This document shows, piece after piece, positions 54,259 to 63,533 of a stretch of DNA of 64,000 bases. The stretch spans positions 289,355-353,354 of the forward strand of contig JAATFV010000116.1 in the NCBI GenBank assembly GCA_015655015.1. Reading direction: 5' to 3'. The position numbers were made by a program, and so were the translations under genes. The stretch's first letter is position 1, and every line of letters begins with the position of its first letter. The stretch is from Chitinophagales bacterium. GTDB lineage: Bacteria; Bacteroidota; Bacteroidia; Chitinophagales; Chitinophagaceae. A model generated the notes under the pieces. The model did no database searches and had not been told where the DNA came from. It saw nothing but the letters and a program-made list of their open reading frames with translations.

Positions 54259-57200
54259 TTAGAATGAAACATTGATGCTGAGACTGGCTGTACGGGCGTA
54301 TGGATAATCTATTCCACGTTCAGTTTTGATCTTTTCAAGGCGGAAAATATCATTCGTATACATGGTAATGGAAAGCGACTGCAGTTTCAGCTGATGCAGC
54401 CATTTTGCATCGGTGCGCCAGGTCAGGCTGAACGATTCGCCGATGAGGTGATTATCTTCCTGTATGAAGCGGGAGCTAAGGTTGGCGGTAGTACTTTTAA
54501 TATCGGTGAACTGCGCTATATCACCCGGTTTTTTCCAGCGGTCGTACAGCGCGCGTTTGTCGAGGTTCTCACGCACGTACCCGACGTTTTCTACCTTGTC
54601 ATACAATGCAGTGTTGAATACGTATCCGCCAATGCGATAACGCAGGGTACTATTCAACGAGAGGTTTTTGTAAGTAAAAGTGGTATTGATGCCTCCTTCT
54701 ATTTTTGGACGGGAATTGCCGACTTTTACAATGTCATCCGTAGAATAGTCGAAAGAGATCGTACCGTCTTTTTTCTGAAAGATCTCATTGCCGGTAGCGG
54801 GGTCCACCCCACGTGAAACCACCGCCCATATGTCGTCCGGACTGTACCCGTCTGTAAAGCGCAGCAGCCCCTTGCTTTCTGTTTGGTCTTCATTCAATTT
54901 AGCCAGCTTGTCGGCCAGGCCGCCATACAGGCTTTTGTAACGGCTGCCCATAATACCTATGGACCATATAATGCCTTTAGAAGGTATATTTAGGGGCTGC
55001 ACCCGTATGTTCATGGTCCAGCCCCTGGTGCTGAGATAGCCAGCATTTATTACGTAATTTTTGCCTGTACCGACGGAAGAAGGCAGCGTACCTTCGGCGC
55101 CAATGGTCAGGGGATCCGTCTTTTTGTCGAAATATTCTATATAACCGCTGACCCTGTTGTTCCAGAAGCCCATGTCGATGCCATAGCTCACTTGCAGCGT
55201 ACGCTGCCAGTCCACTGTCGGATTACCGAGCGAGGACACAGTAATACCCTGGCCGAAGAGGTTGTTGTTGCCGGTCTGGTAACCATAAGTAGATATGGAG
55301 CTGAACTGGCCAAGGTTCTCATTACCGGTATAACCGGCATTGACCCGTAGTTTAAGCAGGCTGAAAAACTGCATTTTTTTCAGGAATGCTTCCTGCTGAA
55401 GATTCCAGCCAAGGCCACCGGACAGAAAGGGTTTAAATACATGGTCACTGCCAAACACACTGGCCCCATCCAGGCGGTATACCGCATCGAACAGGAAGCG
55501 CCGGTCCCACGCGTAGTTGAAGCTTGCGAGAAGGCCTGCGCTGCGTGATTTGCCATCGCTGGAAGTGGGGGTGCCGAAGGGCGTATAACTGTAGGCATAG
55601 ATGGGATTACCGTCGGAACCATAGGGGAAGCCCACGGCTGAAAACCCCCGCGATTCGCTGGTAGATTCGGACAAGTCGCCCCGTACAGTGGCGCTAAGCT
55701 GGTGTTTGCCGATCACTTCTCCATAGCTAAGCATCGCGTACCCGCGATAAGAATAATTTTCGTCATTGGTTTGCGTATAGCTTCCTTGTTGCTGAAGATC
55801 CGAATTATCGAACATTGTATTTTCCGGGGGGACGAACCCTACGGTCTTAGCATAACCTTTCGAAAGTTGGAACCCGGCCTGGAGGCGGATCCTGGCAGAG
55901 AGCGTATAAATAGCATCGAGATTGTCAAAGAAGGAAAAGGATTTTGCCTCGTTGATGCCGGGAAAAGAGACATTATACAGCGGATTAATAATAGATGGAT
56001 CAAATTCCGGGTCAAGATATTTTCCAACCGTTCCGTCCGGCAATGTTTTCCGGTAATAGGGGATCGCTGCTGCAAAATCGGCAAAAGACCCATAGGGCGA
56101 TTCGTCAGATTTGACGCCTGATAAAGACAGGGTGTTGTACAGGTTCAGGGGGCCTTTGCGGTATGAGATGCCGATATTGCCACCCCAGGTCCCCCTGTTG
56201 GAACCTTTCATAACACCCAATTGCCTTCCCACGGACAGGGAAGCATTGAACATAAGATCACTGTTGCCACCTGCAAACTGCAGGGAATGCCTGTCAGAGA
56301 GACCGGTGCGCAAAGGTTCATTGAGCCAGTAGGTATTTACGCCGCGTTTTACCTCTGCCAGGCGGTGATTATATTTTTCCTCGTTAGGCCATTGCGCCGA
56401 TCCTGTGGTGTCGTAAAAATAACCATGCAGCCGTTCATACTCCAGCTTTTCGGCTGCATTCATTAAGTTATAACTATGAAGATCAGGGATTTCAAATGTC
56501 AGGTCTGCGGTGTAGGAGATTTGCAGCCGGCCGGGAACTGCGCGCTTGGTTTCCACCACCACCACTCCGTTAGCTGCTTTGGCGCCATAGAGCGCGGTAG
56601 AAGCAGCATCTTTCAAAATAGTGATACTGGCCACGCGGTTCATATCGAGATCGTATATGATCTGTAAAGTGGTTTCAAATCCATCCAGGATAAAAAGAGG
56701 CTGGTTAGGATCCTGGCTGAACTGTCCATTCAGCGTATTGGTATTGATAGTGGTTTGTCCCCTGATCTCAAAAGTGGGCATGGAATTGGGATTGGAGCCC
56801 TGCAGGTTATTTTCTACTTTGATAAAGGCCGGGTCCAGACTACGAAGGCTTTCCAGCACATTTCTGTTGCCTACCGCTTTCAATTGTGCACCGGTATATA
56901 CGGTGGCCGCACCGGTGAAGCTGGCTTTGTCTCTTTTGATGATACCCGTATTGATCACCACTTCCTCTATGTGTTCATCTTCGGCATTCAGTACGATATC
57001 CAGCAGATCGACCTTGTTGGAAACAATGCGTACCTCGGCCGTTTTGTACCCAATGTAGCTAACGACCAGTATTTGCCCTGTGTTCGCCTCGATCAAAAAC
57101 CGGCCGCCGGGGTCGGTGGAGGCGCCTCGTTTTGTTCCTTTCACCAATACGCTGGCCCCTGCGAGCGGCCGGCCGTCGCGTCCCCGTACAAGGCCCAGGA

Positions 57201-57588
57201 TGGGTGGTCGCTCCGCGACAGGGTCCTGGGCGGCTGCAGCAGGCATGTTTACCGGTTTATCGATGGTGGCTGATGTTGCGCCTGTCTTTTTGCTGATGAT
57301 GATGGTTTTGTTTTTGATAGAGTACCTGAGGGGGAGGTCGCCGATAAGCTTATCCAGGAACTGGATGAGATCCATTTCATTGGCGTCGATGGAAACCGGT
57401 GCGACATCTTTGATAATGTCCGAGCTGCAAAAGAAAACGTAGCCGGTCTGTTTTTTAACCACCGAGAAAACGGAATCGATGCGGCATTTTTTTACGGAAA
57501 TAGTAACGGTTTGGGCAACGCCTGCAGCACATACGTGAATGAAACAGATGGTCACGGCAAGGCGGCCCCAACAAGAGATAAAATTCAT
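54259..57588 (-). CDS. SusC/RagA-family TonB-dependent transporter with STN domain, locus 3
   Basis: A 1109-residue protein with signal peptide (ending AAGVAQ), STN domain (CRIDSVFSVVKKQTGYVFFCSSDIIKDVAPVSI), carboxypeptidase-regulatory-like domain (ILGLVRGRDGRPLAGASVLVKG), plug (EEVVINTGIIKRDKASFTGAATVYTGAQL, QPLFILDGFETTL) and barrel ending in SLSINVSF. The STN domain matches the FecI/FecR pair upstream. Downstream are SusD, DUF4843 and PKD-like lipoproteins, then an exporter and a peptidase, which suggests a peptide or modified-peptide substrate. Confidence 0.95.
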   Translation of the reverse strand: MNFISCWGRLAVTICFIHVCAAGVAQTVTISVKKCRIDSVFSVVKKQTGYVFFCSSDIIKDVAPVSIDANEMDLIQFLDKLIGDLPLRYSIKNKTIIISKKTGATSATIDKPVNMPAAAAQDPVAERPPILGLVRGRDGRPLAGASVLVKGTKRGASTDPGGRFLIEANTGQILVVSYIGYKTAEVRIVSNKVDLLDIVLNAEDEHIEEVVINTGIIKRDKASFTGAATVYTGAQLKAVGNRNVLESLRSLDPAFIKVENNLQGSNPNSMPTFEIRGQTTINTNTLNGQFSQDPNQPLFILDGFETTLQIIYDLDMNRVASITILKDAASTALYGAKAANGVVVVETKRAVPGRLQISYTADLTFEIPDLHSYNLMNAAEKLEYERLHGYFYDTTGSAQWPNEEKYNHRLAEVKRGVNTYWLNEPLRTGLSDRHSLQFAGGNSDLMFNASLSVGRQLGVMKGSNRGTWGGNIGISYRKGPLNLYNTLSLSGVKSDESPYGSFADFAAAIPYYRKTLPDGTVGKYLDPEFDPSIINPLYNVSFPGINEAKSFSFFDNLDAIYTLSARIRLQAGFQLSKGYAKTVGFVPPENTMFDNSDLQQQGSYTQTNDENYSYRGYAMLSYGEVIGKHQLSATVRGDLSESTSESRGFSAVGFPYGSDGNPIYAYSYTPFGTPTSSDGKSRSAGLLASFNYAWDRRFLFDAVYRLDGASVFGSDHVFKPFLSGGLGWNLQQEAFLKKMQFFSLLKLRVNAGYTGNENLGQFSSISTYGYQTGNNNLFGQGITVSSLGNPTVDWQRTLQVSYGIDMGFWNNRVSGYIEYFDKKTDPLTIGAEGTLPSSVGTGKNYVINAGYLSTRGWTMNIRVQPLNIPSKGIIWSIGIMGSRYKSLYGGLADKLAKLNEDQTESKGLLRFTDGYSPDDIWAVVSRGVDPATGNEIFQKKDGTISFDYSTDDIVKVGNSRPKIEGGINTTFTYKNLSLNSTLRYRIGGYVFNTALYDKVENVGYVRENLDKRALYDRWKKPGDIAQFTDIKSTTANLSSRFIQEDNHLIGESFSLTWRTDAKWLHQLKLQSLSITMYTNDIFRLEKIKTERGIDYPYARTASLSINVSF

Positions 57589-57645
57589 ACTTGCAGTAGT
57601 TTTGGATAATGAAATAGCAGTTCCCTGGTATAAAGGACAGAAGGT

Positions 57646-58782
57646 TTAATTTCTTACGATCAAGGTGCGCCCTTCGATATTGCATTGGATGCCGATCTCG
57701 TGCAACGTCTCGAGAACCTGGGATAATGTCAGGTCTCTTCCCACCTCACCATAAAACTTTTTTGTCGGCGGTTCCCCGATATATCTTACCTCAATATCGT
57801 ACCACCGTTCGAGCTGGCGCATGACTTCTACCAATGTTTCGTCCTGGAAATTGAAGAGCCCGTTCTTCCAGGCCATTATTTTTTGTATATCGGCATTTTT
57901 TATCAGCTGAATTTCGCCATCCTTTTTTACCCGCGTTTGTTCTCCGGGTTTCAGCAGCTGCGCGCGGTTTGAGGCATTTACCCGTATAACGCCGGTGAGT
58001 AAGGTGGTATTGGTTGTCGCATCGCCGGGATAGGAACGAATATTGAAGCTTGTGCCCAGCACTTCGATCACCGTCTTATCATCCACCTTTACGCTGAATG
58101 GCTTTGCCGGATCCCGGGCAACTTCCAGGTAAACTTCGCCGCTGACAGTAACGAGGCGGTCTTTACCCGTGAACGCGGTAGGATAAGAGATGGATGAAGC
58201 GGCGTTAAGCCAGGCTTTCGTGCCATCTGGCAACCGGACGTTGAACTGACGTCCTTTTGGCGTAGTCATCGTATTGTAGGTCACCGCACTCGCGTTGCTG
58301 GCATTGTAGGCAAGGCTGCCGTCTTTCAGCAAGACCTTGGTACCCTTCTGTTCGGCCACCATGCCATTGCCCATGCTGTCTAATTTCACCCGGGTTCCGT
58401 CGGCCAGGGTAAGAATAGCCCCTTGACGGCCAGGGGGTATATCTGCATTCAGAGCCATATCCTGGTGCTGTCTCTTGCCGGAGATCCAGAGATAGGCGCC
58501 GGCGGCAAATAAGATGATGATGGCAGCAGCATACCGGATCCATAAAGTCCGGAGAACAGGGACACGGCGGGCATCAATTATTTTGCCCCACACCTTATCC
58601 GCTCTTTGCCCGTCTGCAAGGGATGAAGCCCTCATCTGAGACAGTTCCATATGGAGCTTTTCGCCGATCAGCGACTCAAAATGCGGATCTTCAGCTGCTT
58701 TCAGAAAAGCCGGCAGCTCATCTTCAGACAGGCGCCTGTGGTGAAAGCCTTCTAACAACCGGATAAATTCGTCCTGGGTCAT
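57646..58782 (-). CDS. FecR-family anti-sigma factor, locus 3
   Basis: A 378-residue inner-membrane protein. A cytoplasmic part (1-72) is followed by a TM helix (WIRYAAAIIILFAAGAYLW), the FecR domain (TPKGRQFNVRLPDGTKAWLNAASSISYPTAF, GEVYLEVARDPAKPFSV, IEVLGTSFNIRSYPGD) and a C-terminal STN-like domain (FVEVMRQLERWYDIEVRY-like segment). The start overlaps the sigma stop by 4 bases (ATGA), so translation is coupled. It controls the sigma factor at 58779-59417. Confidence 0.93.
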   Translation of the reverse strand: MTQDEFIRLLEGFHHRRLSEDELPAFLKAAEDPHFESLIGEKLHMELSQMRASSLADGQRADKVWGKIIDARRVPVLRTLWIRYAAAIIILFAAGAYLWISGKRQHQDMALNADIPPGRQGAILTLADGTRVKLDSMGNGMVAEQKGTKVLLKDGSLAYNASNASAVTYNTMTTPKGRQFNVRLPDGTKAWLNAASSISYPTAFTGKDRLVTVSGEVYLEVARDPAKPFSVKVDDKTVIEVLGTSFNIRSYPGDATTNTTLLTGVIRVNASNRAQLLKPGEQTRVKKDGEIQLIKNADIQKIMAWKNGLFNFQDETLVEVMRQLERWYDIEVRYIGEPPTKKFYGEVGRDLTLSQVLETLHEIGIQCNIEGRTLIVRN

Positions 58783-59417
58783 ATATATAAAGACGAATAA
58801 TAGAGAAGAGAGGGGGACAACAGCTTGAAAAAAAGTAAAAAAAGAATAAATTCACCAGTCTGGCTGGTTTGGTAAAGAAAAAAAGCCCTGATCGATCGTA
58901 TCGCCCGACCTATATGTTCCTTCACCGTGGACTTTTCGACTTTCATTTCCGTGGCGATCTCGTCGTAGGTCAATCCTTTTTCGCGGCTTAGCTGATAGGC
59001 CATTTGCTGCTTTTCAGGCAGATTCTTTATTGCCTGATGATAGATATTTGCATACTCCTTATTAGCCAGGATCGATTCCGGTGATATGTCAGATTCATTA
59101 AAGACCTCTTGTAAGTATTGTTGATATCTCCTGGACTGCCTGGTTTTTCTAAAACGGTCCTGATATTCGTTGCGGGCGGTGATAAAGAACCAGTTCATAG
59201 GATTTTCCATTTCTTTAAATACATGACGTTTCTCCCAGGCCTTGACGAACACGGATTGTATGATATCCTCTGCATCGGTGCTCCTATTCGTATACTTGAA
59301 CATAATAAGGTACAGCTGATCAAAATATCGCCTGAAAAACTCAGAGAACGCATCCTGGTCTCCATCGGCGATACGTCGAAGCAGTTCGGTTTCATTATAT
59401 GGTTGACCAGTAGACAA
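58779..59417 (-). CDS. ECF RNA polymerase sigma factor (FecI-like), locus 3
   Basis: A 212-residue sigma factor: region 2 (AFSEFFRRYFDQLYLIMFKYTNRSTDAEDIIQSVFVKAW) and region 4 (AIKNLPEKQQMAYQLSREKGLTYDEIATEMKVEKSTVKEHIGRAIRSIR). The start is TTG at 59417; upstream codons stay open until about 59521 with no ATG. The C-terminal tail is strongly hydrophobic (FILFLLFFKLLSPSLLYYSSLYI). It heads the nine-gene minus-strand unit down to the M16 peptidase. All three sigma genes in the window start with TTG. Confidence 0.92.
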   Translation of the reverse strand: MSTGQPYNETELLRRIADGDQDAFSEFFRRYFDQLYLIMFKYTNRSTDAEDIIQSVFVKAWEKRHVFKEMENPMNWFFITARNEYQDRFRKTRQSRRYQQYLQEVFNESDISPESILANKEYANIYHQAIKNLPEKQQMAYQLSREKGLTYDEIATEMKVEKSTVKEHIGRAIRSIRAFFLYQTSQTGEFILFLLFFKLLSPSLLYYSSLYI

Positions 59418-59706
59418 TTCAATTAGATTTCCTGATAAAAAGTCAAAGGAAGGAAAGGTTGGTGGTATTACAAAGCCATCGGCGATGTTCTGAAGGATGC
59501 AGGTAAAGTTAATAAAAATAGCTTATGATCAAAAAATGCGCAGAATAGGCACATTCCCGGGAGGGGATGTTCGCCTCCCCCCCGCCGTTGGCTTATTTAG
59601 GTGTCAAGGAAAAGGTCCGTACGATCAATTACGTATTGTGTAAAGTAAAGTCAAGCGGCATATTTGCTGACGTTAAACATCATTAAACTTAATAATCAAC
59701 TAATTC

Positions 59707-60765
59707 ATGGGGAAGTTTAAACTGTTATCAGCCATCGCCGTATTCACAACAATCCTATCCTGTACGAAGAGCAATCATTCAGGAAATCCCGACAACGGTG
59801 GAACGGCCGGCGGTGCCAGGACGGTTTACGTCGCAGGTTTTGACGGCAATGTTGCCGAAGTCTGGGAAAATGGCAAACCCACTAAATTGACGGACGGCAC
59901 CCACCAGGCGCAGGCATCATCCGTATTCGTTAACGGAACGGATGTGTATGTAGCAGGTTTTGAGAATAATGGCACGGTGGCGGTAGCCAAAATCTGGAAA
60001 AATGGTACGCCAACTGCGCTGACCGACGGCACTAAATCTGCATCGCTCAGCTCCGTCTTTGTTTCCGGAACGGATGTGTATGCGGTTGGACAGCAAATGC
60101 TTTCCAACAGTGTCAATACGGCAACAATCTGGAAAAATGGAGTGGCAACCGCGCTCACGGACGGAACAAAAGACGCTTTTGCCAATTCGGTATTCGTCTT
60201 GGGTAAAGATGTGTATGTTGCTGGCTACGAAGCCAGCGTTAATTATGCGTACACCGCAAAAATCTGGAAAAACGGCGTGGCCACTAATCTCTCCAACGGC
60301 ATTGACGATGCAATGGCCCATTCCATCTTTGTATCAGATACCAACATCTATGTAGCCGGCGAAATTAGCAATAGCACCGGAAGTTATATTGCTACTGTCT
60401 GGAAAAATGGTCGGCCATCCGCGTTGACCGATGGCACCAGGACCGCTCAGGCTTTCTCTATTTTTGTTTCTGGTTCAGATGTATATGTCGCCGGCAATGA
60501 AGAGAGTCCCACCCCAACAGGTCCCAGCAATGTGTATAATAGCGTTGCCGCGGTTTGGAAAAACGGAGCAGAGACCTTATTGGAAGATTATACCAAAGCT
60601 ACCTCGGCAGCTGGCATCTTTGTTGACGGATCTACAGTCTATGTTTCCGGAGACGACGAGGGCGATGGAACGCATTTCATTGCTAAAAGCTGGACTAATG
60701 GCGTGGTCACCAGCTTGACCGGAGGAACACAGTTAGCTGCCGCTGGAGGGATTTTCGTGAAGTGA
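59707..60765 (+). CDS. Seven-repeat (probable beta-propeller) lipoprotein
   Basis: A 352-residue lipoprotein (lipobox TILSC). After a short linker, seven repeats of about 42-50 residues begin with VYVAG-like strands, continue with WKNG, LTDGT and end with SIFVSGTD (for example VYVAGFEN, IYVAGEIS, VYVSGDDE). Seven blades fit a closed beta-propeller. Similar proteins occur in Bacteroidota without an assigned role; binding to a surface ligand is the best guess. The gene is divergent from sigma factor 3 and stands alone. Confidence 0.82.
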   Translation: MGKFKLLSAIAVFTTILSCTKSNHSGNPDNGGTAGGARTVYVAGFDGNVAEVWENGKPTKLTDGTHQAQASSVFVNGTDVYVAGFENNGTVAVAKIWKNGTPTALTDGTKSASLSSVFVSGTDVYAVGQQMLSNSVNTATIWKNGVATALTDGTKDAFANSVFVLGKDVYVAGYEASVNYAYTAKIWKNGVATNLSNGIDDAMAHSIFVSDTNIYVAGEISNSTGSYIATVWKNGRPSALTDGTRTAQAFSIFVSGSDVYVAGNEESPTPTGPSNVYNSVAAVWKNGAETLLEDYTKATSAAGIFVDGSTVYVSGDDEGDGTHFIAKSWTNGVVTSLTGGTQLAAAGGIFVK

Positions 60766-60804
60766 CAGTTAGACGCTCCCTTTTCATTACTATACAGTTT
60801 TTAA

Positions 60805-61029
60805 CCTGGCAGGCGGTTACCAATTAATGAGCTGCTTCAGCAACTGGCCGCAAATCGCCCCAATGATTCGACCCTGGACGAACAAGTCGCTTCCTGTCTC
60901 CAGGTCGTTACCCAACTACTCCCCTTCTATCTTGAAGGGGATCTCGTGCTGAAACCCCAGATCGTTGACAGGCTATTTTTCAACCCATTATATTTATTAA
61001 TTTTTGATAGGACACTGAAAGTGCACTAA
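60805..61029 (+). pseudogene. Coding-like remnant of unknown family
   Basis: A 74-codon open frame with no usable start codon encodes a helical, protein-like stretch (PINELLQQLAANRPNDSTL, then EQVASCLQVVTQLLPFYLEG) and then an AT-rich, less convincing tail. It may be the leftover end of a lost gene between the propeller lipoprotein and the DUF4143 ATPase. I could not name the family. The rest of 60766-61358 shows no gene. Confidence 0.25.
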
Positions 61030-61277
61030 CACGTTGCATTCCGTCGAACTCACCATTTTATCGAATTTCTTGTACGAAATCCCAATGATTAAACTCCAAA
61101 GGAGGCGCTAATTTCATGTTTCAAATCCGAACAGAAGACTATAGAAAGAACTATTATAAATGTATGCATTTTTACTGTTTGACACGCTGGCTATTGTGCC
61201 GTTTACGATCGTTATGCCCGCCGTCTACGCTGAATGGTACACCCGTAGGATCTGTCGCCTTAAATTTGTTCAGCAGA

Positions 61278-61316
61278 TGGGTCAAAATTACCCATATAAT
61301 GGGTAAAATTTACCCA
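61278..61316. promoter_or_regulatory. Paired TGGGT/ACCCA palindromes upstream of the DUF4143 ATPase
   Basis: TGGGTCAAAATTACCCA (61278-61294) and the perfect palindrome TGGGTAAAATTTACCCA (61300-61316) are 22 bases apart centre to centre, about two helical turns. The junction between them also forms TTACCCAT-ATA-ATGGGTAA. They end 42 bases before the ATG at 61359. This looks like a cooperative operator; the bound factor is unknown. Confidence 0.6.
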
Positions 61317-61358
61317 CTAAAATAGACATTTTCTGATAAAAAGTGTTAATATTGCCTT

Positions 61359-62597
61359 ATGTATCAAAGATATATAGCCAAACCGATTATAGAGGCTCTG
61401 AAAGATACACCAGTAATTCTTATCAACGGAGCGCGCCAAACAGGCAAGAGCACGCTATGTAGACAGCTTGTGAAAGCGGGAAGTTTTGATGGACAGATCA
61501 TGACAATGGACGACCCGACAACCTTGAGTGCCGCCCAGGCAGATCCTTTGGGTTTCCTGCAGAATCTAAGTCCTCATGTCATCATCGATGAAGTGCAAAG
61601 AGCACCCGAACTGTTTTTAAGTATTAAAAAGCTTGTCGATGATAACAGGAAAGGAAGGCGGCTTATTCTTACCGGCTCGGCTGATGTCATGACCCTACCC
61701 CAGGTTGCCGACTCACTGGCTGGAAGGATTGAAATTCACGACCTCTGGCCGCTTTCACAGGCTGAAATCCACGGCAAGAAATCGAAGTTCCTGGAAACTT
61801 TGATTGCGGCTGACGGCCGTTTCCAATCCCATAAAAACAAATGGAAAGACATGATAGAGGCTATCCGCGCCGGCGGATACCCGGAAGCACTACAACGTGA
61901 GACGGAGGGGCGGAAAGCAAAATGGTTTGAATCCTATATTGACGCGGTTTTGCAAAAAGACATTAAAAATCTGGCCAATATTGAAGGATTAACGCAGATA
62001 CCAAACATCCTACAATTGATAGCAACAAGAGTGGGGAGTACGATCAACCTTTCAGATATAGCGAGGTTGTCAGGCGTAAAGAATACAACCTTGCAACGAT
62101 ATATGGCCCTGCTGGAGCATGTTTTCCTCATACTGAAAATTCCCGCCTGGACGCCGAATATAGAAGGGCAATTTGTCAAATCCCCTAAAATTGTTCTTAA
62201 CGACACGGGTCTGCTATGCCACCTGCGGGGAGAGAGTGTCGATAGCCTGATGGAAAACAGAACCACAGCGGGCGCGTTCCTGGAAAATTTCATCGTCATG
62301 GAGATCATCAAACTGTTGAGCTGGTCGGATCTCTTTTTGAAGGCCTACCATTTCAGTATTCATCGCGGTGCGGAGGTGGATTTGGTACTGGAAGACAGAA
62401 AAAAACAGCTTTACGGCATCGAGATAAAATCGACCGCGTCCGTGGATCAAAATGATTTTAAAGGACTAAAGCGCCTTGCCGAGCTTGCCGGTAAGAAATT
62501 TCAAAGAGGAATAGTGCTATACGGCGGTGAGCACATGGTGGGAGGCTTCGGCGAAAACCTGCAAGCTGTGCCCCTATCTGCCGTATGGTCGGAATAA
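61359..62597 (+). CDS. AAA ATPase with DUF4143 domain
   Basis: A 412-residue protein. N-terminal AAA domain with Walker A GARQTGKST (24-32), Walker B HVIIDEVQRAP (Asp77, Glu78) and sensor LILTGSADVM. The C-terminal DUF4143 part carries a nuclease-like pattern (AEVDLV with Asp341, and IEIKS with Glu355 and Lys357). The middle has a winged-helix-like segment (INLSDIARLSGVKNTTLQRYMALLE). Members are common in mobile and defence regions and may act as toxin-like or DNA-repair ATPases; the role is unsettled. It lies in a region with other defence-type genes and behind paired palindromes. Confidence 0.9.
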   Translation: MYQRYIAKPIIEALKDTPVILINGARQTGKSTLCRQLVKAGSFDGQIMTMDDPTTLSAAQADPLGFLQNLSPHVIIDEVQRAPELFLSIKKLVDDNRKGRRLILTGSADVMTLPQVADSLAGRIEIHDLWPLSQAEIHGKKSKFLETLIAADGRFQSHKNKWKDMIEAIRAGGYPEALQRETEGRKAKWFESYIDAVLQKDIKNLANIEGLTQIPNILQLIATRVGSTINLSDIARLSGVKNTTLQRYMALLEHVFLILKIPAWTPNIEGQFVKSPKIVLNDTGLLCHLRGESVDSLMENRTTAGAFLENFIVMEIIKLLSWSDLFLKAYHFSIHRGAEVDLVLEDRKKQLYGIEIKSTASVDQNDFKGLKRLAELAGKKFQRGIVLYGGEHMVGGFGENLQAVPLSAVWSE

Positions 62598-62862
62598 CAA
62601 TTTCTTTCGGAGGAAGTTCCGGCTTTGTGGACATCAACAGGCGCCATGGAAACAACTCTCAGCTGGAAAAGCCATCGACTTCGACGATCGCGTCAGCACA
62701 GGCCCCGGGGAGCTTCCTGTGGCAGGTCTGTATGTCGCGGAAATGTGCATTCGTGCAATGTCAACAGACGGAATTTGCAATGATACATGAAGCCATTACC
62801 TCAAAGACTGCCGATTTGTGAGAATTTCGGGGTGAACGCCGTTCAAAAATGAAAGACATTGT

Positions 62863-63426
62863 ATGAATAAACTAGCACCGGTTAAACGCGAAGACATGCT
62901 TGCTGCGGCCGACCAATTGGAGCGGATGGATAAAGTAAACAGGACAGATTATTTCTTATGGTTGACCGAGCGGGGAAAGGAATATCCCTTTAAGCAATTG
63001 GTAAGACTGGCCTATGAGGTGGCGACGAAAACCAAGATTGATACCACATTTTTTCAAAGTAAATCCACGACCCGGAACTACATTTCCAAAAAGTTTGGAT
63101 ATCCGATTTCTTTTCGGATGGAGGGCTGCCGGGAATATAGTATCCCGGATCCTATAATCGCAGAGGAACAGGATGGGATATGCGTTACCTTTCAAAAGGA
63201 TATTTATACGGAAGAATATTTGCGTGGACTGGATCTGAATGAACGGCAGGTCAAAGCAGTGTTGTATGTGAAGCAAAATCATAGTATTACGAATGCCGAA
63301 TATCAAAAATTAAACAATTTAGGTAAATCGGTGTCCACTACAGAATTACAGGATTTAATAGACAAAAAAATGGTGGAAAAGATGGGAACAACGGGCGTGG
63401 CACAAAGTATGTCCTCTCGAATTTAA
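62863..63426 (+). CDS. Mosaic DNA-binding-like protein, frameshifted near the end
   Basis: The frame encodes 187 residues. The N-terminal part (FLWLTERGKEYPFKQLVRLAYEVAT, FFQSKSTTRNYISKKFGYPI) resembles the head domain found before some McrA-like or HNH nucleases. From about residue 100 the sequence matches the C-terminal tail of AlbA_2/RecG-like ATP-binding proteins (VTFQKDIYTEEYLRGL, LNERQVKAVLYVKQNHSITNAEYQKLN, a winged helix), but the ATPase domain is absent. A one-base loss at the GG run 63399-63400 seems to change the end; restoring it gives GTKYVLSNLKGR and a stop at 63435-63437. The gene may be a decayed chimera or carry a sequencing error. Confidence 0.6.
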   Translation: MNKLAPVKREDMLAAADQLERMDKVNRTDYFLWLTERGKEYPFKQLVRLAYEVATKTKIDTTFFQSKSTTRNYISKKFGYPISFRMEGCREYSIPDPIIAEEQDGICVTFQKDIYTEEYLRGLDLNERQVKAVLYVKQNHSITNAEYQKLNNLGKSVSTTELQDLIDKKMVEKMGTTGVAQSMSSRI

Positions 63427-63533
63427 AGGGCCGATAATGGGCCGAAACGGCCGGTAGTCTCAAAAAAAATTGGCTAATATATTTAGCTTTTATTAAATTC
63501 GGGGATTATGAACCAGCAAAGCCCCCCTGTTCT

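Noticed and set aside
59559..59579. GGGAGG/CCTCCC hairpin between the locus 3 sigma gene and the propeller gene
   Set aside because: The stem is short and C-rich with no T-run on either strand, so there is no support for a terminator or other function.
62598..62862. Overlapping short frames after the DUF4143 gene
   Set aside because: Several frames are open but none has a start, a family signature or a consistent codon pattern; no gene can be supported.
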